Positions 1-7,534 of a stretch of DNA of 11,989 bases are shown one piece after another. Under the pieces are notes generated by a model. The model was not told the DNA's origin and did not search any database. It saw only the letters and a program-made list of their open reading frames with translations. Within the stretch, counting starts at the first letter, position 1; each line of letters starts with the position of its first letter. The translations under genes and the position numbers were made by a program. Source of the stretch: Terfezia claveryi (taxonomy: Eukaryota > Ascomycota > Pezizomycetes > Pezizales > Pezizaceae); assembly GCA_015179025.1 (NCBI GenBank), contig WHUX01000750.1:1-11989 (forward strand). The letters are read 5' to 3'.

Positions 1-1867
1 AAACTTGGTCGGTTTTTTATGGATTTTCGGGAGTCCACTAAAGCGTGGCAGCTTCCGAATATCTTCGTTCCAAGCATTAGCCAGTAGGAAATTTTCCTCT
101 TGTTCGGTCAGGGAATAGGTATCTGACTGAACAATCTGGTCCAAATGTGTTTGCAAGTTTTTTATAACTTCATGACACTTATCAACGTTGATCTTGGTTA
201 TCGATCTATCGTTGGCTAAATAGTCATTGCATTGCATAATATACCATGTTCGGGATACTACAGCAGTACCAAGATTCTTGTCCGTACTTGTTATGAATAA
301 ATCGTGTTTTTTCAAGTACTCCAACAGTTTTACTGCATCTTTCATCCCTTGGTGATTGATGCCGGTTGTTTTAGGTACTTCTTCGATCATTCGACATAAT
401 CGAGAACGTCCCTCGGCCAACCCTGCTTCGACAGGTACTGATGCTTTAGGAGCTGGTATGGGTGTACCGGAACCTAAAGAGTAGCGCTGGTCATATGCTT
501 TATTGTCTTTTACCATTGTAATGACATTTCCATCTAATGGTATTGCAAAAGTGCTCGTAATCATGTAAGACAATAGAAGTTTTTATTTCAGTACTAAACA
601 TAAAGGGGAAACCCTTGCTAATGGAGTTCACCACGTCATGTGGCAACTCCACTCCTTCCAACAGATGTACTCCTTGCCGAAATATAAGCGAGTCCAACAA
701 TGCCAGTGGTATTCGCTGACGAATTTCTATCACTGCTTGGTTGAAAGGGATGTTTAGTAAATGGTCTGGATAAGACGATGGGTTAGACCAGGTCCACATA
801 CCTTCTGAGTCTTTTTCTGACTCTTTGTCTTCTTCACTTTCAACGCTGAAGTGGCAGCGTTGGATTCGGCTCGCTTCCTCTTCTTCCCGTTTGAAGTTTT
901 TGAGGGAGCGTTTTTCGCTAGCTTTGCTGGCGTTTTGCCCTTTCCGTTGCCTTTTCTCTTCGAATGTATAGTTGATACAATTTGAGTTAGATAATGATCG
1001 CTTTAGCCCTTTCGGACAGATAGTACCTTTCTCTTTTCGAAGAGCGTCTTGGACGGCTTTGCGAACCGTATCAGCCAGACTATCTTGTGTGATAGCTGGA
1101 CCCTGTTGGGGGTCTTTCACGGCATCCTTCAACTTCATCTTATTCAGAGCTGTTTCCAGCTCTGCTATTGCCTTGCCTCCGGCAATATCTACTACTCGAG
1201 TAGCATAAGTGAAGATGTCCTAAGAAAGCAGGCCTTTTTTGTTGGTAAGAAATGACGTATTCTTGCCAGTGGGGGTAGTTGGATCCATAGCGTTATGAAG
1301 GGCTAACAGTTTTTCATAACGTTGATCAATAATATTGATCACTGGTTTTTAGATCGCTGGGTGACGTAGTCTAGTATGGAGGAATGTTACTTCCTGTTCT
1401 CTTGCTATAATAGCTTGGGAAAGCATTTTCATATAGAAGGCCAACACCTTCGATTCGACTCCTACTAGAAATACCTTCGCAGTAGAGGTTTGATCGAGTA
1501 GATCATTCCCATCATCCAAGTCCATTCCCTCGCAGGAATCCTCCAAGTATTCCTTAGAAAATTGGATTTTCAGAACATGGATGCCCTGGATTTCAGTAGG
1601 CCAGGTCCCTCGTGATTTGTACTCCTCCAACTTTCTTAAGGTGGCTCTGGCCCTGTAATAGGTCTGAGCCAACTTGTAGCGTTGGACCAAAAAGGAACGG
1701 AGACTTTCGCGATAACTCGTCGGAATGAGGTCAATGACCTCATTCAGCGATGTCGCGCGTGCAGAGTGGTTCACTCGTTGGACAGATTGGTTTATCTGTA
1801 CGAACGAGGAGGAGGAGGCGGCGAAGGTGGACGGAGATGGGGAGCGGATGGCACGAAGGGAGGACAT
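1..1867 (-). pseudogene. Penelope-like element reverse transcriptase, N-terminal part, broken and cut by window edge
   Basis: This frame starts at ATG 1867 and reads leftwards out of the window. One phase runs from 1867 to 500, interrupted by TAA at 1349-1351 (codon 173) and TAG at 1220-1222 (codon 216). A frameshift near 545-565 moves the reading to another phase that stays open to base 1. Seen: a Ser-rich N-terminus, a helical middle, a Lys/Arg-rich then acidic stretch (about codons 300-360), the segment VELPHDVVNSISKGFPF, then STDKNLGTAVV (DKN at about 273-281) and LPRFSGLPKIHKKP at the left edge. Family knowledge: a DKG/DKN motif followed by PKIHK-P precedes the RT core in Penelope-like elements, and the DKN form recalls the endonuclease-deficient Athena/Coprina group. 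The RT catalytic core and any GIY-YIG domain would lie beyond base 1. Retrotransposition function is inferred. The nonsense codons fit CAA to TAA and CAG to TAG. Confidence 0.75.
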
Positions 1868-1926
1868 TGTTGTATCATGAGTGGGTATGGATCGTTTGTG
1901 CGAAAAGAATTCTTCTTTGAAAGTCA
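1..1926 (-). mobile_element. Penelope-like retroelement, 5' portion
   Basis: This is the body of the Penelope-like element, judged from the DKN/PKIHK coding region on the minus strand. The 59 bases between the ATG at 1867 and the edge of the inverted repeat at 1926 would be leader. The repeat beyond it probably belongs to the same unit, because Penelope-like elements are known to carry long terminal repeats in tandem or inverted arrangement. The other end is outside the window. CpG is frequent here, unlike the block right of 2918. No telomeric repeat array was seen, although Coprina copies are often telomere-linked. Confidence 0.6.
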
Positions 1927-2383
1927 GGGGGGAGGAAGAGAATTGTTAGAATTCCTAAAGAGTATCATGAAGCAGACAACTTGACTTGTGGGTCACTGTT
2001 AGTTTCGTCTGGATTGACTCTTCAGTGCTTAATACTTATACCTTTTCCTACCTCTAGTGTGACTCACGGTAATTTGTGATTATTTCCATGGTGTGGGTGG
2101 GCTGACCACCCTCTTCTAAAAATCTAAATTAAAAGTGTGACTCGTACATGCATAATGGTGTGACTCATTATGTGTGACTGCGTCATGCAGTCAGCAATAC
2201 TAATTTGGGGGCGGTGTGCTAATCTTACCTACATGCATGACACATGCACGATGGGTGTGACTCCGACGTGCATGTGCATGCATGATGACTGCATTGCGCT
2301 AATGCAAGGTAAGCGCTAGTAATATACCCTTGCTAGCGGCTATGTTTCAGTGTGGTATACTAAAAACATAACCGAATTCACCC
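1927..2383 (+). repeat. Left arm of a 457-bp inverted repeat
   Basis: This arm starts with six G and ends in GAATTCACCC. It matches the reverse complement of 2456-2913 with 14 substitutions (1957, 2001, 2023, 2067, 2090, 2091, 2146, 2174, 2182, 2231, 2249, 2298, 2308, 2338) and one G-run length difference, about 97% identity. All 14 are transitions. The arm contains four TGTGACTC motifs (one as TGACTCAT at 2161-2168) and an alternating purine-pyrimidine stretch near 2268-2284 (TGCATGTGCATGCATG). Read on the minus strand it leads into the Penelope-like ATG at 1867, so it may carry that element's promoter. A weak TATA-like GGTATAAGTATT lies at 2031-2042 on the minus strand. Confidence 0.93.
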
Positions 2384-2455
2384 AGAGTTAGCTGCAATGA
2401 GAGCGGTTACCCGAAGGGGCGAGCTAAGCGAGTAGCGGAAGTAGAGGGGAATGGA
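2384..2455. other. Unique spacer at the centre of the inverted repeat
   Basis: These 72 bases separate the two arms. The right half is strongly purine-rich on the plus strand, with repeated GAG/GCGAG/GTAG words, and no arm sequence is repeated in it. A short CCCGAAGGGG near 2411-2420 could fold locally. Its presence shows the palindrome is not a perfect hairpin, which would help it survive replication. No coding or known RNA motif was recognised. Confidence 0.8.
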
Positions 2456-2913
2456 GGGTGAATTCGGTTATGTTTTTAGTATACCACACTGAAACATAGC
2501 TGCTAGCAAGGGTATATTACTAGCGCTTACTTTGCATTAGTGCAATGCAGTCATCATGCATGCACATGCACGTCGGAGTCACACCCATCATGCATGTGTC
2601 ATGCATGCAGGTAAGATTAGCACACCGCCCCCAAATTAGTATTGCTGACTGCATGATGCAGTCATACATAATGAGTCACACCATTATGCATGCACGAGTC
2701 ACACTTTTAATTTAGATTTTTAGAAGAGGGTGGTCAGCCCACCCACATTATGGAAATAATCACAAATTACCATGAGTCACACTAGAGGTAGGAAAAGGTA
2801 TAAGTATTAAGCACTAAAGAGTCAATCCAGACGAAACCAACAGTGACCCACAAGTCAAGTTGTCTGCTTCATGATACTCTTCAGGAATTCTAACAATTCT
2901 CTTCCTCCCCCCC
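2456..2913 (-). repeat. Right arm of the inverted repeat
   Basis: This is the inverted copy of 1927-2383, ending in seven C at 2907-2913. Immediately outside, CpG disappears and the sequence becomes the AT-rich integrase fossil, so 2913/2914 is a real junction. GTCA at 2914-2917 equals GTCA at 1923-1926 just outside the left arm, which could be a 4-bp target duplication or chance. If ancestral states are taken as C or G, ten of the 14 changes fell in this arm and four in the left. Confidence 0.93.
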
Positions 2914-2917
2914 GTCA

Positions 2918-3435
2918 TAAAAAGCTTTCTAGAATTTTAAAGCTAACTGAGAGCATCTATTAGATATAATAGACTCAGAGAGGCTATTGTAGTAGAACAC
3001 CTAGTTGAGGTAGAGATTAACTAGGTCTGGAGTAGAATAGGTATCTCAATAACATATCATATATCTTATTTTAGTTAATCAGTTTACTATACTTAGAATA
3101 GTATTGAATCCTAAGTCTTATAGTAACTTAGTTATAAAGTCTATAATTAAGTATTCTCAGGGTTGATCTGGGATTTCTAGGGGCTTCAGAGTTTTATGGA
3201 GGATATAGTGAGTATACTTTAATTGCTTATAAATATAGTAGTTCTATATATACCTTTCTATATTTTTCTACTACTTAATTTAGGTATACTATCTGGCTAG
3301 TAGCTCTAAAGTCTTAGCTACTTTAAAATGGCCTAAAGCTAAGGTGTCATAATATTCCTTAATCAGTTGTATCTACAGCTACTCTTTGGGTATATAAAGC
3401 TAATCTAAGTAGTATAGAAAGCTATCTTATGTAGT
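2918..3435 (-). pseudogene. Ty3/gypsy integrase fossil
   Basis: Read leftwards from about 3435, one phase gives a clear though stop-riddled Ty3/gypsy integrase. In order it shows LYIPKE (near 3382-3400), EYYDTLALGHFKVAKTLELL (zinc-binding N-terminal domain), KNIERYI, NYYIYKQLK where the family has a C-x2-C pair, IIDFITKLL (first catalytic Asp kept), LTKI, TYSTPDLVNLYLN and IISNRCSQ where the family has S-D-R-G-S-Q. Lost residues fit single transitions: His to Tyr, both zinc Cys to Tyr, adjacent Trp codons to TAG TAG, and second catalytic Asp to Asn. The third catalytic residue (Glu) is absent because the frame is cut at 2913 by the inverted repeat. About a dozen in-frame stops exclude function. 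RNase H and RT, expected upstream in pol, were not found beyond the LTR at 3489-3845. Confidence 0.85.
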
Positions 3436-3494
3436 ACATTCAGCTAAAGAAATCTTAATATAATAGTATTATCATCAATAAGAAATCATGTTTG

Positions 3495-3540
3495 CATCCT
3501 ATGCATTTGGATACATAGGATGTATAGGATGCATAGGATG
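3495..3540. repeat. 12-bp inverted repeat with 9-bp tandem repeats in the LTR
   Basis: CATCCTATGCAT at 3495-3506 is exactly complementary to ATGCATAGGATG at 3529-3540. The right side is also a 9-bp tandem repeat, (C/T)ATAGGATG three times over 3514-3540. The stem survives although the surroundings have decayed. Confidence 0.85.
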
Positions 3541-3636
3541 AAAACTCAAGATCAGGATGCTAAAGCTCAGTACTGATACATCAGGATGTACTAGTAGTTT
3601 GTACATACACTTGAGATACAACATACTCTACTCCTA

Positions 3637-3689
3637 CTCCTAGAACATAATATACAGGTGTGGCAGGTACTCTCCCTCCTAGAACATAA
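3637..3689 (+). repeat. Direct repeat CTCCTAGAACATAA
   Basis: The 14-mer CTCCTAGAACATAA occurs at 3637-3650 and exactly again at 3676-3689, 39 bp apart. A partial third copy, CTCCTAGGATG, starts near 3706. All lie in the upstream part of the putative LTR, where repeated regulatory sites are common. Confidence 0.8.
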
Positions 3690-3776
3690 GACAAATATGT
3701 GTCTGCTCCTAGGATGCAAAGTTAATTTGAACTTAATTCCAATGTAATTAGTGGGTCAACCTATGTCCCTGATATC

Positions 3777-3784
3777 TATATAAG
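3777..3784 (+). promoter_or_regulatory. TATA-like box in the solo LTR
   Basis: TATATAAG lies 62 bases before the right end of the proposed LTR, a reasonable place for a U3 promoter with a short R-U5. A second AT-rich word, GATATAAATC, follows at about 3801-3810. Confidence 0.4.
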
Positions 3785-3845
3785 TTGCACCTGTATCTCT
3801 GATATAAATCCAAATTAAGAACTATTCTAGATACTGTTGCAAACA

Positions 3846-4180
3846 CAACTTGCTTCCCTAATGCCATTGGTTTATTTCTTACTCTTCCTTAATACTTATG
3901 TAAATTTCTGTACATCTTCAACTCTAAGATAGTTAAAGCTCATATTGCTAATACAGGGTTTTCAACCTTGTTCATTAGAGATGCATTAGAATTAAGCAGG
4001 TGAATTCAGAATGAGTATTAGGTATAGTATCTAGTTCTAGTTTAATATTATATATATTTAACTTCTACCTAGCTAATTTCTACCCCTCCTAAAAAAAAAA
4101 CCCTGGAAAAAAAGAAAATTAATATAAAGTATAGTTAGAAAACAAAACACCAATAAATCTACCTCATGTAATCCCCAAGC
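3846..4180. other. Non-coding or unrecognised decayed sequence
   Basis: Between the solo LTR and the 3' end of the next pseudogene I see no convincing reading frame on either strand. There is a run of ten A at about 4091-4100 and another A-rich run near 4108-4113. On the minus strand a short piece near 3880-3930 (MSFNYLRVEDVQKFT) is open but matches nothing I recognise. No CpG is present. Confidence 0.5.
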
Positions 4181-4242
4181 TTATTCATCTATGTCAAGAT
4201 CATTTTTGGTCTGCTCATCATTAGAGGTTTGGTATTTATTGT

Positions 4243-4306
4243 CTTGCATATTAAAGATGGAGTTAGCCTTAAATGGGTAATAAGTATAGAGAGACATAAA
4301 ACTTAC
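4243..4306 (-). other. Fossil intron, 64 nt
   Basis: On the minus strand it begins GTAAGT at 4306, holds GCTAAC about 20 nt before the end and stops at AAG (4243). Joining the exons leaves one base before and two after, giving AAC. This links the frame before the intron to the acidic C-terminal frame that ends in TAA at 4181-4183. Confidence 0.55.
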
Positions 4307-4551
4307 TAAGGGAGTGGTCTTTATCTTCTTCAGTATAAGCCAAGTACTGTATACTAGCAAGAATATATTACCATGTAAGTTGAGTTGCTTGTTTGGCCTA
4401 GAAAAGTTCTTGAGTAAGCTCAGCTTTAAAGGCTGAAGTATTACTAATGTTGAGGAGTTGGTGTGATTTTAGATATCCCTTAAGTTGTGCAGCTGCCAAT
4501 TATATACCTATATCTACCTTTATGACAGCTAAGAGGAGTGTATGTACTTTT

Positions 4552-4643
4552 CTATAGTATGCATTCTAGGTGGCTAGAAAGTGTTTGTATGTTACTATAT
4601 ATATTAAAATATAACCTTATTATATTAGATTAAAAGTACTTAC
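4552..4643 (-). other. Fossil intron, 92 nt
   Basis: On the minus strand it begins GTAAGT at 4643 and ends ACTATAG at 4552. The exon before ends with two bases of a codon, and the single A after the splice restores the frame that reads KVHTLLLAVIKVDIG. Alternative AG sites inside the interval change the phase. Confidence 0.45.
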
Positions 4644-5511
4644 AAATGGATATATCATATTGGAAATCCTTAGTTTTAGGTAGTTCTATATATACCTCTG
4701 TGGTTCATACCTTTAGGCAATAATGTATCATAGAGGTAAAATAGCAAATAAATACTTCATTGATAGAATCAAAGAAGGTTTTATTAAAATTCCTGCTTAT
4801 CTTGATTGAGACAAAAAACTTGCGGAAAATAACATTCATTATTTTGCTCACTCAGAAATGCCTTTAGTGGGTCTGTATAAAGAGAATTAGATATGTCAGA
4901 CTTTCAACTCTATAAGGAACCTTTACCTCTTAGCTATCGGTATAGCAAATAAACTGATCCTCTAGTAATAGGTATTTCACTTACTCAGTAATCTCATATT
5001 GTGGTAGCTTAGATAACCCAAAGACCTTAACAATATTGTATTTACATTTATAAACAAGATGGGAGTGAGTTCATAAATATATACTATAGAACTATATAAG
5101 TTTAGATTAATATCTAATATTACAGATAGGAAATATTACATATATACATGTTTACTATTTTGATATATTCCAGTTCTTGGCTAGTGTCCTCTTGTACCTT
5201 AATTCAGCTTATAGACAACAGTTGCTAGATCTTCTCTATATTCAGTATAGGATTTATGAACAAGGTATAGTACCATATATGCAAAGTCACTTGAGTCATA
5301 AGTTCCTTATATTACTCTGATATAGTTCAAAATGATTATGATCTTAGCCTGATGCGAGATAGCTTTTTAGCCATACAGTCAGGCCTATCCTCCTAATGTG
5401 TATTATAGTCCTCTGAGTTTAGCTGAACCTATAACTTGGCATATTACTCATACTAGACATAATGTGAGTATGCAGCCACCCTTTGCCAGTAGAGAGTGGT
5501 AGTAGGGAGGA

Positions 5512-5572
5512 CTATGTATATTATAGTTAGCTAGACTAATCCTAATTTAGTTGTGGAATAGTACTTACTTAC
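5512..5572 (-). other. Fossil intron, 61 nt
   Basis: On the minus strand it begins GTAAGTAAGT at 5572, carries the branch-like GCTAACTATAA near 5521-5531 and ends ACATAG at 5512. Its length and signals are typical of fungal introns. Splicing joins the frame ending in TFIPSF-R to the frame starting PPYYHSLLAKGG. Confidence 0.65.
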
Positions 5573-5860
5573 ATCCTGAAACTTGGTATAAAGGTAGAGC
5601 CATAGTCAATGTACACTTTTGTTATAGAATATCTAGCATTTGACATAGTATATTGTTTAGAAAGTTGTATATAAGGAGGCTATAATACAGTCTCCTCAAC
5701 TTCCTCTCATTAGTCCCCCTCAGTAATAGTTTGTTATCTTTTAACCTCTTGACAACTTAGGTGTCATAATATTATACAAGGTAGATATGGGGAATAGGAA
5801 TAGGCCTATAATTGATGATTAACTTCCTTAATTTTGTACTCAATAGTACCTACTGCACTT

Positions 5861-6051
5861 CAGGTTTGTAAATGTAAAAGATAAGGATATTAATAGGAGG
5901 CTATAGAGAGTAGACATGAGGGATAAGGAAGGTTACAAGAGGTGATAAAGAGTAGATGTAAGAAGTTAAGAATTTAGGCTAACTTAGCATACTAGAGATC
6001 AATGGTTGATATACTACATTAAGTGTTTTCTATCTGCCTTTAATGCTAATC
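5861..6051. other. Unassigned decayed sequence between the two pseudogenes
   Basis: No reading frame or structured element could be assigned. On the minus strand the sequence is pyrimidine-rich in places (TCCTTATCCCTCATG near 5910-5925) and could hold the lost 5' exon or an intron of the downstream pseudogene. CpG is absent. Confidence 0.4.
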
Positions 6052-6093
6052 CTATCTAGATAACCAGTATTTTAAAAAAAACTATCTAGATAA
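6052..6093. repeat. Direct repeat of CTATCTAGATAA
   Basis: CTATCTAGATAA at 6052-6063 recurs exactly at 6082-6093, a period of 30 bp. Each copy contains the 10-bp palindrome TATCTAGATA. An A-rich run lies between them. They border the G-poor tract on its left. Confidence 0.8.
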
Positions 6094-6275
6094 ACAAATA
6101 CTTTACTCAACTAAACTAATACCCAACTAACTCTAAAAGTATTTGATAAACCTTAACTAATCACAAGAAAACCTGACTAACTATAAACAAACTCAACTAA
6201 TAATAAAAAAAACCAACTAAAAACAAAATAACTAACCCTGAAATAAAACCCCTAAAATAAAACCCAAATAATACC
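6091..6275. repeat. G-poor A/C tract with repeated AACTAA words
   Basis: Only about five G occur in these 185 plus-strand bases, while C is common. AACTAA, ACTAAC or close variants recur roughly seven times, with A-rich joins, and the right part has ACCCCTAAAATAAAACCC. On the minus strand it is a T/G-rich track. It may be a decayed minisatellite or low-complexity region. It is not a telomeric array, because the unit is irregular. Confidence 0.6.
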
Positions 6276-6345
6276 TGACGTCCAAAGTCATATAATAATC
6301 CTTACTACCTTCATTTCCTACTACTACCTCCATTGCCTCAGTTAC

Positions 6346-7430
6346 TACTGACCACCTGCAGCAGGTAGCTGATATGTATTCAGAGGGTTTAGGGAGGTAG
6401 GGATGGTAAGGTTAAGAAGTGCAAACAGGGGTAAAGCTTAGGCATTTATTATCTCCCAATGGTATTAGGCTATGTTCAACCCATGAACTTTACTCACTAT
6501 CTGTCGAATGCTCTAGAGTTAGTTCAATTGAGTAGCTTGATACCCTACAGCTACCACCTAATATGCCTTGATAAGTTAAGGACCATAGGTAATTTTTGGC
6601 TGTTTGAGGTATTGAATGTAGTAGTAATCCTCATCATTACAATTAATGATGCCTGTATTTGGGAAGAGGTGCTTGTGCTCCTTCTTGATATTGTTTAGGA
6701 TTTCCTGCTAGTAGGTCACTATTCCATGGAGTTTATACTTACATTGTTCAAAAGTATAGTCTTTTATAGGTATCCAACGCTGATAGACCTCAGTAACATT
6801 ATATACATTTATATTAGAATCTTTAGTAAAATCTTCATATTTGTTTTGAGGGATAAACTTCTCAAGTTCGAAATAAGAATCAGCTCAGAAAGAGGTATTG
6901 GCTCTTAGAGATATAGAATAGAGTAATATTATTAGGTGTACTAGGTTACTTTTAGATATTCGGAAAAATGCCTTCACCTCTGTATCAGAATGGAGACTAG
7001 TATAGTTGCTAGGAAAGCTGAAGTTAAAGGCCACTACTATCCCTGTAGCTTCACTAATATTGAAGATATTATCTTCTTCATTAGAGTTCTTATGAGTATG
7101 TACTCTCTTTTAAGCATGCTTGATAGCCAGGTTTTTTAATATCTCAGAATGTTTCTTCAGGCAATCTTGTAGTAGTACCTCTAGTGCCTTGTTGTAAGAC
7201 TTAGACTTACTAGCTAGTTGATTACTCATAGAACTTCTAAATCTAGTTAGGCTGTAAGTAGCAATAATAAGAGTATCTTTCTCATTTTGACTTACTGAGG
7301 CCCAACTTTAGATTGAATGTTAGGTACAATAGTTCTTGACAGTATTACACTATAATGTATAGTCAGTATCTTGAGTATCTTATCCTAAGTTGGTCTTTAA
7401 GTTCTGAATTAGGTTCTTTGAAGCAACCAT
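6346..7430 (-). pseudogene. Decayed gene of unknown family, about 360 codons
   Basis: From ATG at 7428-7430 one minus-strand phase stays protein-like down to about 6346, interrupted by roughly a dozen stops, nearly all TAA or TAG as expected from CAA/CAG. Readable pieces include SYNKALEVLLQDCLKKHSEI (helical), NEEDNIFNISEATGIVVAFN, SLHSDTEVKAFFRISKSN, ADSYFELEKFIPQNKYEDF, NVTEVYQRWIPIKDYTFEQC, EHKHLFPNTGIINCNDEDYY and VSKVHGLNIA. The frame does not shift over more than 1 kb, which is strong evidence of former coding. I see no retroviral motifs (zinc knuckle, protease, RT) and no transposase signature I can name. A TATA-like element lies about 95 bp upstream. Two plus-strand open frames here are shadows. 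It may be the 5' part of the gene at 4181-5860, separated by the G-poor tract. Confidence 0.6.
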
Positions 7431-7522
7431 TTTAGTTGAATATGGGTCATGTTAGTCTTGTCTAAGTTAGTTGGGTTGTCCTTTTCATACATTAGGTATA
7501 AGTTTGAGTAAATAGAGGATTA

Positions 7523-7534
7523 CCTTATATAGAA
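7523..7534 (-). promoter_or_regulatory. TATA-like box upstream of the unknown pseudogene
   Basis: On the minus strand this reads TTCTATATAAGG, about 95 bases before the ATG at 7430. In a block where TATA words are frequent it may be chance, but position and orientation suit a promoter for the decayed gene. Confidence 0.3.

Larger units (their letters stand above)
3489..3845 (+). mobile_element. Probable solo LTR, 357 bp
   Basis: The ends form an exact 8-bp inverted repeat, TGTTTGCA at 3489-3496 and TGCAAACA at 3838-3845, with the TG...CA termini typical of LTRs. Inside are a TATA-like TATATAAG at 3777-3784, a 12-bp stem near the left end and internal direct repeats. No primer-binding site or coding region follows on the right, so a solo LTR is the simplest reading. 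It lies just upstream of the minus-strand integrase fossil, so it probably inserted into or beside that older element. Flanks AATCA and CAACT do not match, so no target duplication survives. It contains no CpG, so it decayed with its surroundings. Confidence 0.6.
4181..5860 (-). pseudogene. Decayed spliced gene of unknown family
   Basis: A long minus-strand reading from about 5860 to a natural-looking TAA at 4181-4183 alternates protein-like stretches with transition-type stops. Readable pieces include VGTIEYKIKEVNHQL, TKVYIDYGSTFIPSF, YDSSDFAYMVLYLVHKSYTE, YTDPLKAFLSEQNNECYFPQ, NISNTSAFKAELTQELF and the acidic tail NDEQTKNDLDIDE. Three introns fit both splice consensus and reading phase: 5512-5572 (61 nt), 4552-4643 (92 nt) and 4243-4306 (64 nt), each starting GTAAGT and ending AG. 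A further intron probably lies near 5114-5155 but its ends are unclear. I do not recognise the family. D-Y-G-S-T faintly recalls an aspartic protease site but the rest does not support it. Introns favour a host gene or DNA-transposon gene over a retroelement. It could form one gene with the pseudogene at 6346-7430. Confidence 0.6.

Noticed and set aside
972..1984. Plus-strand open frames at 972-1208, 1049-1255 and 1682-1984
   Set aside because: They overlap the Penelope-like coding region on the other strand, which carries recognisable motifs. The plus-strand translations do not.
1927..2913. Hammerhead ribozyme in the Penelope-like repeats
   Set aside because: Penelope-like repeats can carry hammerheads, but I found no CTGANGA box followed by GAAA in a suitable arrangement on either strand.
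5555..5620. Retroviral-type aspartic protease at DYGST in the spliced pseudogene
   Set aside because: Only one short motif is similar, the surrounding sequence and the intron just after it do not fit, and no RT follows in the expected place.
6230..6270. Telomeric repeat remnant (CCCTAA-like words)
   Set aside because: Only isolated, irregular ACCCCTAAAA-type words are present, with no tandem TTAGGG/CCCTAA array here or elsewhere in the window.
6459..6908. Plus-strand open frames at 6459-6698 and 6726-6908
   Set aside because: They lie opposite the long decayed minus-strand gene and have low-complexity, hydrophobic translations without family features. They are shadows.
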